Shown piece by piece: positions 9,381 through 18,318 of a DNA stretch of 64,000 nucleotides (position 1 is its first letter; each line of letters begins with the position of its first letter). The notes below the pieces were generated by a model. The model saw only the letters and a program-made list of their open reading frames with translations, searched no databases and had not been told where the DNA came from. Source of the DNA: Sphingomonas sp. HMP6 (GTDB taxonomy: Bacteria; Pseudomonadota; Alphaproteobacteria; Sphingomonadales; Sphingomonadaceae). The translations under genes were made by a program, and so were the position numbers. The stretch is taken from assembly GCF_013374095.1 (NCBI RefSeq), contig NZ_AP022672.1:2045501-2109500 (forward strand), given 5' to 3'.

Positions 9381-10418
9381 ATGAATATGATTACGCCCGT
9401 GCTGGGCCATGCTGAACTGCGTCATCAGGCGGGGATCGCCCGTGCACTTGGTTCGTCCTTCGTCGCGGCGGTACTGGAGGCCGGACAACGCCAGCTCTAC
9501 CGCGCGCCGCGCACGCAGCGGCTGATCGAGACCTGGCCCGGCGATCCGATCGATGCTGCGCTCGCGATGCGCTTCAACGCGGCGCTCCACGCGCTCGCCC
9601 GGCGCAACAAACGGCCCCGGCTTAGCGCGCTTTATCGCGGCCAGCATGACGATTTTGACAGTGCTATTGCGGAAACGCTGGACGCCGAGGATGCGTTTAT
9701 CGCGGAATGGATGCGCCACACGCCCCAAACCAACGAGGTCGGCCGCGCCGCGTCGATCGCAGCGGCGCTGATGGTCTTACAGGAGCGCTTCGCCATGCCG
9801 GTCGAATTGCTCGAACTCGGCGCCAGTTGCGGCCTCAACCTCAATCTGGGGCATTATGGCTATACGCTTGGCGGCATCCGCGCCGGGATCGCAGATTCAC
9901 CGGTGCAGGTCACGCCGGCGTGGAGTGGCCCCCCGCCGATCAACCGACCGTTCGCCGTCGCGGCGGCGCGCGGAATCGATTTGAACCCGCTGTCCGCAAC
10001 CGATAGCAAAACGCGCGAGCGCTTGCTGTCCTTCGTTTGGGCGGACGAGCCGGAACGCGCGCAGCGCCTGGAGGACGCACTGGCGTTGGCGGTGCAACAT
10101 CCGCCGCAGATCGACCGCGGCAACGCCGTGCCGTGGCTGGCCCGCCAGCTCTCAATCCCGCACGAACGCCGGACGTGCCGTGTCGTCTACCATTCGATGG
10201 TGCTGCAATATATGACGGGGGCCGATCGCGCGGCGATCGAGACGATGATCGCGGCGGCCGGTCGTCGCGCCACGCCCGATCGCCCGATCGCACGGATCAG
10301 CTTCGAACGCGAACGTGCGAACGAACAAGTCCAATTGATCCTGACGTGCTGGCCTTATGGCGAGCAGCGCTTGCTCGCGCATTGCCACACCTATGGCAAA
10401 TGGATCGCGTGGCACTGA
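9381..10418 (+). CDS. DUF2332 family protein
   Basis: 345 residues from ATG 9381. The layout matches DUF2332: an N-terminal RHQAGIARALGSSF, a central VELLELGASCGLNLNL and a C-terminal VVYHSMVLQYM. The GASCGLNL segment resembles the glycine-rich loop of Rossmann-like methyltransferases, so a nucleotide- or SAM-binding fold is conceivable, but the family has no established biochemical role that I know of. It stands 74 bp after the chemoreceptor on the same strand and could be co-transcribed with it. Past its stop comes a stretch with mobile-element debris. Confidence 0.75.
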   Translation: MNMITPVLGHAELRHQAGIARALGSSFVAAVLEAGQRQLYRAPRTQRLIETWPGDPIDAALAMRFNAALHALARRNKRPRLSALYRGQHDDFDSAIAETLDAEDAFIAEWMRHTPQTNEVGRAASIAAALMVLQERFAMPVELLELGASCGLNLNLGHYGYTLGGIRAGIADSPVQVTPAWSGPPPINRPFAVAAARGIDLNPLSATDSKTRERLLSFVWADEPERAQRLEDALALAVQHPPQIDRGNAVPWLARQLSIPHERRTCRVVYHSMVLQYMTGADRAAIETMIAAAGRRATPDRPIARISFERERANEQVQLILTCWPYGEQRLLAHCHTYGKWIAWH

Positions 10419-10944
10419 CGGCCGTCGCCCGATCGTGCCACGCCGATTCCGGATTGTAGAGGATGGGGTGCAGGATGGACGGCGGATCGAATCGCACCGT
10501 CCCGGCGGCGGATAATGGCGGTGGACACGGTTTCCACCAAATCTGTCCCGAAAGTCGCCGGGAATGCCGATTTTCGACAATCCGATTGCCGATATTCCCC
10601 ATTTGTTACGACCCTCATCATGCTTTCGCCGATGATGGTCTGCCAAAGCACGCTGACAGTCTTGATTGGACCGGTCGGGATCGATCGCCAGACCGGTCTT
10701 GGGCCGCATCTGACGGGATCCTCTGGTCGACGCCACGCATGTCTCGATCCGGTCCCGGTGCGCACATGAACAGATCTAACCGATCGTTGACCTGATAAAC
10801 ATAGGCGCACGCCCTGATCTCGGACCAACTTCACCGCCTCGTGCTTGAACTCCCGGCTAAACTTACATCGGTGCCGTGTCACCGCTCGGTTTCGAGAACA
10901 CCTTACCTCGATGTCCACGAAACCGGGAGCAACTCATGCCTCGC
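10419..10944. other. 526-bp region between DUF2332 and the autotransporter, with IS debris
   Basis: No intact gene is recognisable. A 60-bp IS3-type OrfA remnant lies at 10805-10864 (listed separately). The rest (10440-10800) has short open frames in several phases without known motifs. It is probably decayed mobile DNA and marks the left edge of the accessory segment that runs to tRNA-Tyr. Confidence 0.45.
10805..10864 (-). pseudogene. IS3-family transposase OrfA, N-terminal remnant
   Basis: On the minus strand the translation KFSREFKHEAVKLVRDQGVR is the start of the helix-turn-helix of IS3-family OrfA proteins (commonly RxxFSxEFKxEAVKLV). The similarity stops after about 20 residues and no OrfB (rve integrase core) is present, so only a fragment of the element remains. 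Confidence 0.6.
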
Positions 10945-13900
10945 TCAGAAGTTGAACCGGAGTCCGCCACTGACCGCAAAACTCTTGATCTGCGATCCAT
11001 CGTTCAGGTTTCCGACGAGGAAGCCAGAAATTCGTCCGTCCCGCGCGCTTCCCGTTAGACCCAGCGAATAGCGCACCGCATGATCCCACGTCGACGAGTT
11101 AAGCGTGAAGACCGTCGCTGGTGCCGCGAAGGACAAGGTTGCTGTGTCGGTATTCGACCAGTTTTTGCGGTACGAAACGCCCGCGAACGGCTCGATCGTG
11201 ACCTTCGCGTCGCTTCCGCCGCGGTAAGACACCCGCATCCCGCCTTCGCCGATCTTTGTGGTATGATCGCTCGGCGTATAGAGGCTGAGCGGGTCGATCT
11301 GCATCCCGGCGAAATCGGCGTCTGCATACGTAAAGCCAAGGAAAGGTGTCGCCGCCAGGCCGGTCTTGCCGCCGAAGCGATAAGAAGCATGGGCCGATCC
11401 AGCAATCGCGCTGCCGGTCAACTGGCGGCTCGGCGTGGCACCGAGCAGCGTCGGCAACGTGACGTCGAAGGTGCGCCATTCCTTACGGATGGTGCCGTCG
11501 ATCGAGAATGCGCTGTTCCGCAGCGCTATATAGCCGCCAAGGAACGATGCATCGACCGCCATCCGATCCGTGTTCGAGAAGCCCGCCGCACCATCATAGA
11601 TGCCGCCGGTTACACCGACATGCAGGTTCCAGTCCGCGCCAAGACCGAAGCGGACGTCCCCACCACCCTGCACTGACTGATGAACGATGCGGATCTGCGG
11701 GTTGGACGAGATGCCGACGCCGCCGCCGGTGATCGAAGTCGCGATCGTCTGCTTGGTGTATCCGCTGCTTGCGCGCATCCACAGGCCAAGCTTCACCCCA
11801 CCCGCCTGCTCGTCGGTACGGCTGCTGAGGTATGGCACCATCGATTCATCGAGTTGGGACGACGCGGTTTCTGCAGCCAAGCTGAGGCTGCCGAGCGGCA
11901 ATGCCGATGGGTTGATCGACTGGATCAGGCCGAACTGCGATGCATTCCCCGGGTTGCGTCCAAAGCTGTCGAGGATGAAGCCGGTGGTCGCAAACACCGT
12001 GTCGGACGTGAAGGTGCCTATCGCCGCGCCGGGGTTGACCACGACGATCGGCAGGAAACCGCCGGGCACGAAGGTCCGCGCCCCGACCAGGCTCATCCTG
12101 ACGTTGGTGTTGCCCGTTGCCGCGCCGACAATGTTGAGGCGATCCGCCGACGCGGTAAGCGTGCTGTAATCGACGAAGAACTGACCACCCCCCGAATAGC
12201 TGCCACCGACCGTGACGACGTTGGTGGTCAAACCGTTTTGGGCGTTGATGATGCCGGTGTTGCTCATCGATCCGCCCGTGGTGAAGGTCCCCGCTCCCAG
12301 GAAATTGAGTCTTCCGGAATTGCCGGTTTTGCCGAGGAACTGCGCCGACCCGCCCGCACCGATATTCGCGGTGCCGAGGTTGGAGAAGCTACCCGAGAAG
12401 CTTGTCGCCGTGACGCCAAAGTTCGCTGTACCCAGGGCCGTGTTGCTGAAGGTTGAGGTCGCAACGTTCGAACCCGAGACCCTGACCGCTCCGTTCAGCG
12501 TTCCGGTGTTGCCGATGTTGAAGGCGCCGCCGTTGAAATTGCCGACGATTGCATTCGGCCCGGTGATCGTACCGCTGTTGTTGACGGTCGCGGTGCCTGC
12601 GCCTGTCGCGACAAGCTGGACGCCGGTGATATCGCCGATGATCAGACCCGCATTGTTGACGGTCAGCGCGCCCCCAACAGTATTCAGCGCAATTCCGAAG
12701 TCGGGATCGACCTTGCCCGTCGCGGTCACGTTGACCGTGATCGCCCCGTTGGTCGAGGTGCCCAGGATCCCGGCATTGTTCGCACCGCTGGCCTTCACCT
12801 CACCCGCGACGGTAATGACCGTCGCGCCGGTTGATGTGCCGCTGTTGGTCTGGATACCATGGCCGTTGGTGGCGTTGATCACCGAGCTTGCGCCCTGCGT
12901 GACGGTGATCGTTCCATTGCCGCCGCCCTGCAGCCGCGCCACGATTCCGGCGCCGTTGGTTGCGGTCGCATTCTTGTTGACGGCGACGACCACGCTGCCG
13001 TTCAGGCCGGTGGAGTTTGCGAACACCGCAGTACCGGCGGTGCCGGTGACCGCGCCGTTGGTGGTGACGGTGACCGTTCCCGAACCCGCACTCTGGGCAA
13101 CGATGCCGTTCGTGCCGGACACGCTCCCACTGTTCACGACCTGAACAGCGCCAGCGCCCCCTGCCTTGACCTGCTGCGCCAGGATTGCGGTGTCTCCGGT
13201 TGATGTCACGCTACCCGCCGTTACCTTGACGCCCCCACCGGTGGAGAGTGCGAAAATGCCGTTGCCGGTGGTCGGGCCGATCGCTCCGAGCGCATTCACC
13301 GTCGTGGTACCGCTTCCGAAGTTTTCGGCATCGATACCGAAGCGCCCGGTGATTTTACCGCTGGTGGTGACATCGACATTGCCGGTACCCGTCGGCGTGA
13401 TGACTGCGGCGAGAACGCCTGCGTTGGCTGCGCTGATGTCGCCATTGGCCACAACTGTTACATTGGCGGCCGTCGCTATCGTACGCACGTCGATGCCGTT
13501 CGCATTTGCGCCGAGTGCAGTGACCTTCCCGGTCGTGACGGTGATGTTGCCGCCGGTCGCCGTGTCAGTCACAACGATGCCGTTCCCTGCGGTGGCGCTG
13601 ATGGCCCCCGAAAGATTGATCGTGACGGTGCCCGAACCAGCATTCTGAATGGTAGCACCATTGCCGGATCCGCCGGCAAAGCCGCCTGCACCGGTGACAG
13701 AGATGTCACCTGTCCCGGCCGCGCCGCCAAGCAGCGTCAGGCCGTTCGTCGCGCCGGTCACGGTATCCGCCACTTTGACTGTAACTGCGCCATTCCCAGA
13801 GGCCTTGATTCCCTCGGCGGCTGTGCCAGTCACACTCCGGTTTGCCACGACAGTGATTGCACCGCTGCCGAGGTTGTTTGCGACGATGCCGGTGGTTCCC

Positions 13901-16500
13901 GAAATTGCGCCATTGGTCGTGACGGCAACTGAGCCGGTGCTGGTTGCATTGACCTGCTGCGCGACGATCGCGGTGTTGCCGGTCGCGGTCACATCGCCGG
14001 CACTGACCATGACGTTGCCGCCGGTGCTGAGCGCGAAGATGCCGTTGCCGCTGGTCGCGGTGACCGCGCCCAGCGTGGTCACCGACGTGTTACCCGATCC
14101 GAAGTTCTCGGCATCGACCCCGAACCGCGCGTCGATCTTGCCGTTGGCGGTGACCGCTACGGCGCCGGTCGCCGCGCCGTTGATGATCGCCGCGACCAGG
14201 CCGGCATTGCCTGCCTTCACATCGCCATTCGCCAACACGTTTACATTGCCGGTCAGCGACTGGCTCTGCACGTCGATCGCGTTCTTGCCTGCGGTGAGCG
14301 CGGTGACCGCGCCGGTGGTGACGCTGATGTTCCCGCCCGCTGCGGTATCGCGCACGATAAAGCCGCTGCCGCCCGCCGAGCTGCTCGCGCCCGCGATGGT
14401 GACCGTGGTAATGCCAGACCCGTTGTTGAGGATGTTGGCCGCATCGCCGGTCCCGCCGACGAACCCGCCGGTGCCGGTGACCAGGATGTTGCCAGCCCCG
14501 CCGGTGCCGCCGACCAGGCTCAGCCCGCGGGTCGCGCCGGTCACGGTGTTCGCGACGCTGACGCTCACCGCGCCGTTGCCGGTCGCCTTGATGCCCTCGG
14601 CGGCCGTGCCGGTCACCGTGCCGCTGGTGGTGATGGCGATCGCACCGCTGCCCGAGTTCGCAGCGACGATGCCGGTCGTGCCCGAGACATTGCCCGCGGT
14701 GACACTGATCGCGCCGGTGCCGGCGACCTTGGTCTGCTGCGCGATGATCGCGACGTTGCCGCTCGAGGTCACGTCGCCGGCATTGACCGTAACGTTGCCG
14801 CCAGTCGCCAGCGCGAAGATGCCGTTGCCGCTGGTCGCGGTGACCGGGCCGACCGTCTTGACGGTCGTCGAGCCGCTGCCGAAGTTCTCGGCATCGACCC
14901 CGAACCGCGCATCGATCGCGCCGTTCGCGGTCACGTCGATGTTGCCGGTCGCGGCGGCATTGAGGATCGCACCGACCATCCCGGCGTTGCCCGCCTGGAT
15001 GTTGCCATTGGCGACCGCGGTCAGGTTGCCGGTCAGCGACTGGCTCTGCACGTCGATCGCGTTCTTGCCTGCGGTGAGCGCGGTGACCGCGCCGGTGGTG
15101 ACGCTGATGTTCCCGCCCGCTGCGGTATCGCGCACGATAAAGCCGCTGCCGCCCGCCGAGCTGCTCGCGCCCGCGATGGTGACCGTGGTAATGCCAGACC
15201 CGTTGTTGAGGATGTTGGCCGCATCGCCGGTCCCGCCGACGAACCCGCCGGTGCCGGTGACCAGGATGTTGCCAGCCCCGCCGGTGCCGCCGACCAGGCT
15301 CAGCCCGCGGGTCGCGCCGGTCACGGTGTTCGCGACGCTGACGCTCACCGCGCCGTTGCCGGTCGCCTTGATGCCCTCGGCGGCCGTGCCGGTCACCGTG
15401 CCGCTGGTGGTGATGGCGATCGCACCGCTGCCCGAGTTCGCAGCGACGATGCCGGTCGTGCCCGAGACATTGCCCGCGGTGACACTGATCGCGCCGGTGC
15501 CGGCGACCTTGGTCTGCTGCGCGATGATCGCGACGTTGCCGCTCGAGGTCACGTCGCCGGCATTGACCGTAACGTTGCCGCCAGTCGCCAGCGCGAAGAT
15601 GCCGTTGCCGCTGGTCGCGGTGACCGGGCCGACCGTCTTGACGGTCGTCGAGCCGCTGCCGAAGTTCTCGGCATCGACCCCGAACCGCGCATCGATCGCG
15701 CCGTTCGCGGTCACGTCGATGTTGCCGGTCGCGGCGGCATTGAGGATCGCACCGACCATCCCGGCGTTGCCCGCCTGGATGTTGCCATTGGCGACCTCGG
15801 TCAGGTTGCCGGTCAGCGACTGGCTCTGCACGTCGATCGCGTTCTTGCCCGCGGTCAGCGCGGTCACCGCGCCGGTGGTGACGCTGATGCCGGTGCTGGT
15901 GGCGACGTCGCGGACGGTAATACCAGCACCCGTTGCGGCGGCGACGTTGCCGCCCACGACGAGATTCACCGAGCCGAGTCCACCCGTCTGCACTGCGTCG
16001 AACGCGTTGCCGTTACCATTGTTGACGATGTCTCCGCCCGTGTAGACAATCGACCCGCCCGCCGCTTTAACCGATAGAGCCGCTGTGCCGCCCGCCACCG
16101 GCGTGTTGCCGGCATCGACGCTGATCGTGCCGCCATTGGTGACGGTTACGCCACCGGTACCGGTATTGGTGATCGAAAGACCGTTGCCGCTGACGGTCTT
16201 GCCGCCTGTCACGACGATCTGGATCGGAGACGCGGACACACCCGGATAATCACGGTCATCAGGCGCATTTGCGGGGAAGGACGTATCGGTGGTGGGCGTG
16301 TCGCCACAGGTTACCGTGACGACTCCGACAACACACTGCGCCCAAACCGTAGTCGGCGTAAAAAGCCCCAGGCCAGCAGCAGCCGCAATCGCAACGCTGG
16401 ACTTAAGGGACAACCGGCTCGCCTGGGAAAGCAGATCTTTTCGGAGGACGGCTTTCGTAGACTTCGTGGTTACGCCGCGCGCGATATTGCCAAGCACCAT
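10945..16500 (-). CDS. Giant repeat-rich autotransporter (type Va secretion)
   Basis: 1851 residues. A long N-terminal signal region (about 55 residues, basic start then SSVAIAAAAGLGLF and cleavage near VWAQ) is followed by a Gly/Thr/Val/Asn-rich passenger of about 1470 residues with beta-helix-like short repeats (NGAVTGTA, GNGIFAL). The C-terminal ~300 residues form an autotransporter barrel (LGLWMRASSG, then FLGFTYAD, ending GGLRFNF with terminal Phe). Such proteins cross the inner membrane by Sec and display the passenger on the cell surface, usually as adhesins. The passenger holds about four units of ~260 residues; two are nearly identical in DNA (residues 232-491 and 492-751). The IS1380 terminal repeat begins about 14 bp upstream of the start codon, so the native promoter is separated from the gene. 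The adhesin role is inferred from the family. Confidence 0.9.
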   Translation of the reverse strand: MVLGNIARGVTTKSTKAVLRKDLLSQASRLSLKSSVAIAAAAGLGLFTPTTVWAQCVVGVVTVTCGDTPTTDTSFPANAPDDRDYPGVSASPIQIVVTGGKTVSGNGLSITNTGTGGVTVTNGGTISVDAGNTPVAGGTAALSVKAAGGSIVYTGGDIVNNGNGNAFDAVQTGGLGSVNLVVGGNVAAATGAGITVRDVATSTGISVTTGAVTALTAGKNAIDVQSQSLTGNLTEVANGNIQAGNAGMVGAILNAAATGNIDVTANGAIDARFGVDAENFGSGSTTVKTVGPVTATSGNGIFALATGGNVTVNAGDVTSSGNVAIIAQQTKVAGTGAISVTAGNVSGTTGIVAANSGSGAIAITTSGTVTGTAAEGIKATGNGAVSVSVANTVTGATRGLSLVGGTGGAGNILVTGTGGFVGGTGDAANILNNGSGITTVTIAGASSSAGGSGFIVRDTAAGGNISVTTGAVTALTAGKNAIDVQSQSLTGNLTAVANGNIQAGNAGMVGAILNAAATGNIDVTANGAIDARFGVDAENFGSGSTTVKTVGPVTATSGNGIFALATGGNVTVNAGDVTSSGNVAIIAQQTKVAGTGAISVTAGNVSGTTGIVAANSGSGAIAITTSGTVTGTAAEGIKATGNGAVSVSVANTVTGATRGLSLVGGTGGAGNILVTGTGGFVGGTGDAANILNNGSGITTVTIAGASSSAGGSGFIVRDTAAGGNISVTTGAVTALTAGKNAIDVQSQSLTGNVNVLANGDVKAGNAGLVAAIINGAATGAVAVTANGKIDARFGVDAENFGSGNTSVTTLGAVTATSGNGIFALSTGGNVMVSAGDVTATGNTAIVAQQVNATSTGSVAVTTNGAISGTTGIVANNLGSGAITVVANRSVTGTAAEGIKASGNGAVTVKVADTVTGATNGLTLLGGAAGTGDISVTGAGGFAGGSGNGATIQNAGSGTVTINLSGAISATAGNGIVVTDTATGGNITVTTGKVTALGANANGIDVRTIATAANVTVVANGDISAANAGVLAAVITPTGTGNVDVTTSGKITGRFGIDAENFGSGTTTVNALGAIGPTTGNGIFALSTGGGVKVTAGSVTSTGDTAILAQQVKAGGAGAVQVVNSGSVSGTNGIVAQSAGSGTVTVTTNGAVTGTAGTAVFANSTGLNGSVVVAVNKNATATNGAGIVARLQGGGNGTITVTQGASSVINATNGHGIQTNSGTSTGATVITVAGEVKASGANNAGILGTSTNGAITVNVTATGKVDPDFGIALNTVGGALTVNNAGLIIGDITGVQLVATGAGTATVNNSGTITGPNAIVGNFNGGAFNIGNTGTLNGAVRVSGSNVATSTFSNTALGTANFGVTATSFSGSFSNLGTANIGAGGSAQFLGKTGNSGRLNFLGAGTFTTGGSMSNTGIINAQNGLTTNVVTVGGSYSGGGQFFVDYSTLTASADRLNIVGAATGNTNVRMSLVGARTFVPGGFLPIVVVNPGAAIGTFTSDTVFATTGFILDSFGRNPGNASQFGLIQSINPSALPLGSLSLAAETASSQLDESMVPYLSSRTDEQAGGVKLGLWMRASSGYTKQTIATSITGGGVGISSNPQIRIVHQSVQGGGDVRFGLGADWNLHVGVTGGIYDGAAGFSNTDRMAVDASFLGGYIALRNSAFSIDGTIRKEWRTFDVTLPTLLGATPSRQLTGSAIAGSAHASYRFGGKTGLAATPFLGFTYADADFAGMQIDPLSLYTPSDHTTKIGEGGMRVSYRGGSDAKVTIEPFAGVSYRKNWSNTDTATLSFAAPATVFTLNSSTWDHAVRYSLGLTGSARDGRISGFLVGNLNDGSQIKSFAVSGGLRFNF
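14248..15027 (-). repeat. 780-bp direct repeat, copy 2 (inside the autotransporter gene)
   Basis: Each base of 14248-15016 equals the base 780 positions further on; the first mismatch is at 15017/15797. The unit encodes residues 492-751. The length of 260 codons keeps the frame. Confidence 0.95.
15028..15807 (-). repeat. 780-bp direct repeat, copy 1 (inside the autotransporter gene)
   Basis: Partner of 14248-15027; it encodes residues 232-491 and is the copy nearer the N-terminus. Similarity beyond the unit on both sides (for example 13500-14247) is clearly diverged at DNA level. This duplication is therefore much younger than the other repeat units of the passenger. Confidence 0.95.
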
Positions 16501-16513
16501 ATCCCTGCCCCCG

Positions 16514-16540
16514 TCTAGCCTGATCTATTCACCGGCAGCG
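16514..16540 (+). repeat. Terminal inverted repeat of the IS1380 element (transposase 3' side)
   Basis: 27 bp matching the other end at 20 positions. It lies 14 bp upstream of the autotransporter ATG (16498-16500). Confidence 0.7.
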
Positions 16541-16680
16541 TTTCTCAGCCGATGGGTCAGCGCAGGCGTCGTGTAGCCGCAGGCAGGGCGCATGGGTCCC
16601 AAGCGCCTGTCTCATCGCGGGTTCACAGTTTGGGGCGGAGTTGATGGGCGGGGTTCGTTTGGCGGCCACTGCCGCATCGA

Positions 16681-18033
16681 TCATGGTCCCGTGGTGCGCA
16701 AGTTGAGCGCGATGGATCGGAACAGCGCGGCATCGGGACAGGCGCTTGCGAAGGCGATGCGGATGCGGCTGGTGGTTTCGACGACGCGCGCGGCGACCTT
16801 GAGCAGCCGCAGGCGGATGGTCGCGAACTCGGCGGTGCGGAGCGTGGCGGTTGCGGGCATAGCGTGCCGCACGGCCCACATCAGCCAGTAGGCGGCGGTG
16901 TGAAGGATGAGCCGCATCTGATTGGCGTTGGCCGAGCAGCAGGAGGTTCGGTCGCTCTTCAGCTGCGTTTTATGCAGCTTGATCAAGTTTTCCGCCTGGC
17001 CGCGGGCGCAGTAAAGCGTGTCATAGATCCGTTCAGCGCTGCCCTCGGCAAGCGAGGTGACAACGAGGCGGATGTCGAGGCCGAGGCTGCTCGCCTCGAT
17101 GCGAGCAACGACGCGACGTTCGGTATTCCCCCAGGTTTTCGCAGCGTAGCGCGTCTCTGCGTAACGCCTTAGTTCGACCAGTCCCTGCAATGCCCGGTCG
17201 GTCGCGCAGGCATCGCCTTCCCGAACGATGACGGGATCGGCGTGGAGCGTGCGGTTGCCGGGCAGCCCGAAGATGTAGTCGATTCCGTTCGCCTCGCACC
17301 AGGCCATCGGCTCTGGCCGACCGTAATGACCATCGCCGCGCAGCGTGATCCGGGTATCGGGCCAGTGGCGACGGATACGTCGCACGAGCCGGCGAACATG
17401 GCCGGCGACTTCCTTGCCCGACGGCGTTTTGCCGGTGCGCAGCAGCATCGCAACCGGCCGCCCGGTAGCGGTGTCGTAGACATGGATCGGCAGGAAGCAG
17501 CGCTCGCCGTAGTGGCCGTTCCAGAAAGAGAGCTGCTGCGCGCCGTGTACGACGTCGACGGTATCATCGATGTCGAGCGTCACCGCCGCAGGTGGCACGG
17601 GGTAGCTCGCGCAATAAAGGTCGACCAGCGTACCGGTCAGACGGATCAACTCGCGCGTAGTCGGCGCGTTTTCCCACCGGCTCATCGTCGGCTGGCTGGC
17701 CAGCCCGAACGGATCACCCGGCAGTTTGCCGAGCGCCAGCTTGAACCCTGGATCATGCCGCAGGGCGTCGAGATCATTGGCGTCTTCATACCCACACGAG
17801 ATCGCGAGCATGCGGGCGCGCAAGATGTCGGCGACCCGGTGGATCACCCGACCCTGATCGCGCGGATCAGCGATGCAGGCGGCGAGCCGATCCGCGATCC
17901 CCAACCGCCGCTCGGCCTGTGCGAGCAGTAGCACGCCGCCGTCCGACGTCAGCCGACCGCCGTCGAACGCGGCGGTGATTTTTCGACCACGAATGGCTGG
18001 GAAGGTGAAGGAGAACCCACTATCGTCGGCCAT
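16681..18033 (-). CDS. IS1380-family transposase
   Basis: 450 residues. The N-terminus with FDGGRLTSDGGVLLLAQAER is the diagnostic start of IS1380 transposases (comparable to IS1247/ISEcp1 TnpA). The RNase-H-like DDE core follows with LDIDDTVD (first Asp), LRGDGHYG (second Asp) and ARGQAENLIKLHK (the Glu of the Y/R-x-E helix). The frame is intact with no stop or frameshift, so the enzyme may be functional. It catalyses cut-and-paste mobilisation of the element and, in relatives, of adjacent DNA. The gene points toward the autotransporter. Confidence 0.93.
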   Translation of the reverse strand: MADDSGFSFTFPAIRGRKITAAFDGGRLTSDGGVLLLAQAERRLGIADRLAACIADPRDQGRVIHRVADILRARMLAISCGYEDANDLDALRHDPGFKLALGKLPGDPFGLASQPTMSRWENAPTTRELIRLTGTLVDLYCASYPVPPAAVTLDIDDTVDVVHGAQQLSFWNGHYGERCFLPIHVYDTATGRPVAMLLRTGKTPSGKEVAGHVRRLVRRIRRHWPDTRITLRGDGHYGRPEPMAWCEANGIDYIFGLPGNRTLHADPVIVREGDACATDRALQGLVELRRYAETRYAAKTWGNTERRVVARIEASSLGLDIRLVVTSLAEGSAERIYDTLYCARGQAENLIKLHKTQLKSDRTSCCSANANQMRLILHTAAYWLMWAVRHAMPATATLRTAEFATIRLRLLKVAARVVETTSRIRIAFASACPDAALFRSIALNLRTTGP

Positions 18034-18133
18034 GGCGGTCGTGGCACTTTCTGTCTGGAGCAGAGGGATGGCGTAAGCACCCTTTCTCTACTCCAAACCA
18101 AAGACTTAGACCACGATCGCCACCACCGATTAT

Positions 18134-18160
18134 CGCTCCCGATGAATAATCCGGGCTAGG
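18134..18160 (-). repeat. Terminal inverted repeat of the IS1380 element (transposase 5' side)
   Basis: Mirror of 16514-16540, ending in GGGCTAGG at 18153-18160. It lies 101 bp upstream of the transposase start, so the transposase promoter should lie in or near it. Confidence 0.7.
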
Positions 18161-18318
18161 TGGCCCAGCCCAAGCCGTTGCATACAATACGTTTGTTACG
18201 TATTTATGCGGAAGGTCATGATCTTTGATACAAGGGCTGTCAACTTGCAAAGCTCAAGCAGATTCTCCCGAAGCAACTGTAACTCCTATCCCATGATCGA
18301 CATTAGACTCTACCGGGT

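Larger units (their letters stand above)
16514..18160 (-). mobile_element. IS1380-family insertion sequence, about 1.65 kb
   Basis: A single transposase gene is flanked by imperfect 27-bp terminal inverted repeats: 16514-16540 (TCTAGCCTGATCTATTCACC...) and the complement of 18134-18160 (CCTAGCCCGGATTATTCATC...), identical at 20 of 27 positions by eye. The size and the single ~450-residue DDE transposase fit IS1380. The family normally makes 4-bp target duplications, but the flanks CCCG and TGGC differ, so the ends may be slightly off or one flank has been rearranged. Left flank: the autotransporter gene, codirectional with the transposase. Right flank: an AT-richer stretch before a methyltransferase gene. 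Confidence 0.85.

Noticed and set aside
13400..15900. Regular repeats considered as a CRISPR array or satellite DNA
   Set aside because: The repeat unit is 780 bp, codes in frame for passenger segments and has no short repeat/unique spacer pattern.
12212..16045. Long plus-strand open frames (12212-13144 and 13649-16045, 310 and 798 residues) opposite the autotransporter
   Set aside because: They are Pro/Val/Ala-rich mirror frames of a repetitive GC-rich gene, repeat with its 780-bp unit, and have no signal, fold or Shine-Dalgarno; the minus strand carries a full autotransporter architecture.
16510..18164. Target-site duplication of the IS1380 element
   Set aside because: The 4-mers beside the inferred ends (CCCG and TGGC) differ, and shifting the ends by one or two bases does not help; none is claimed.
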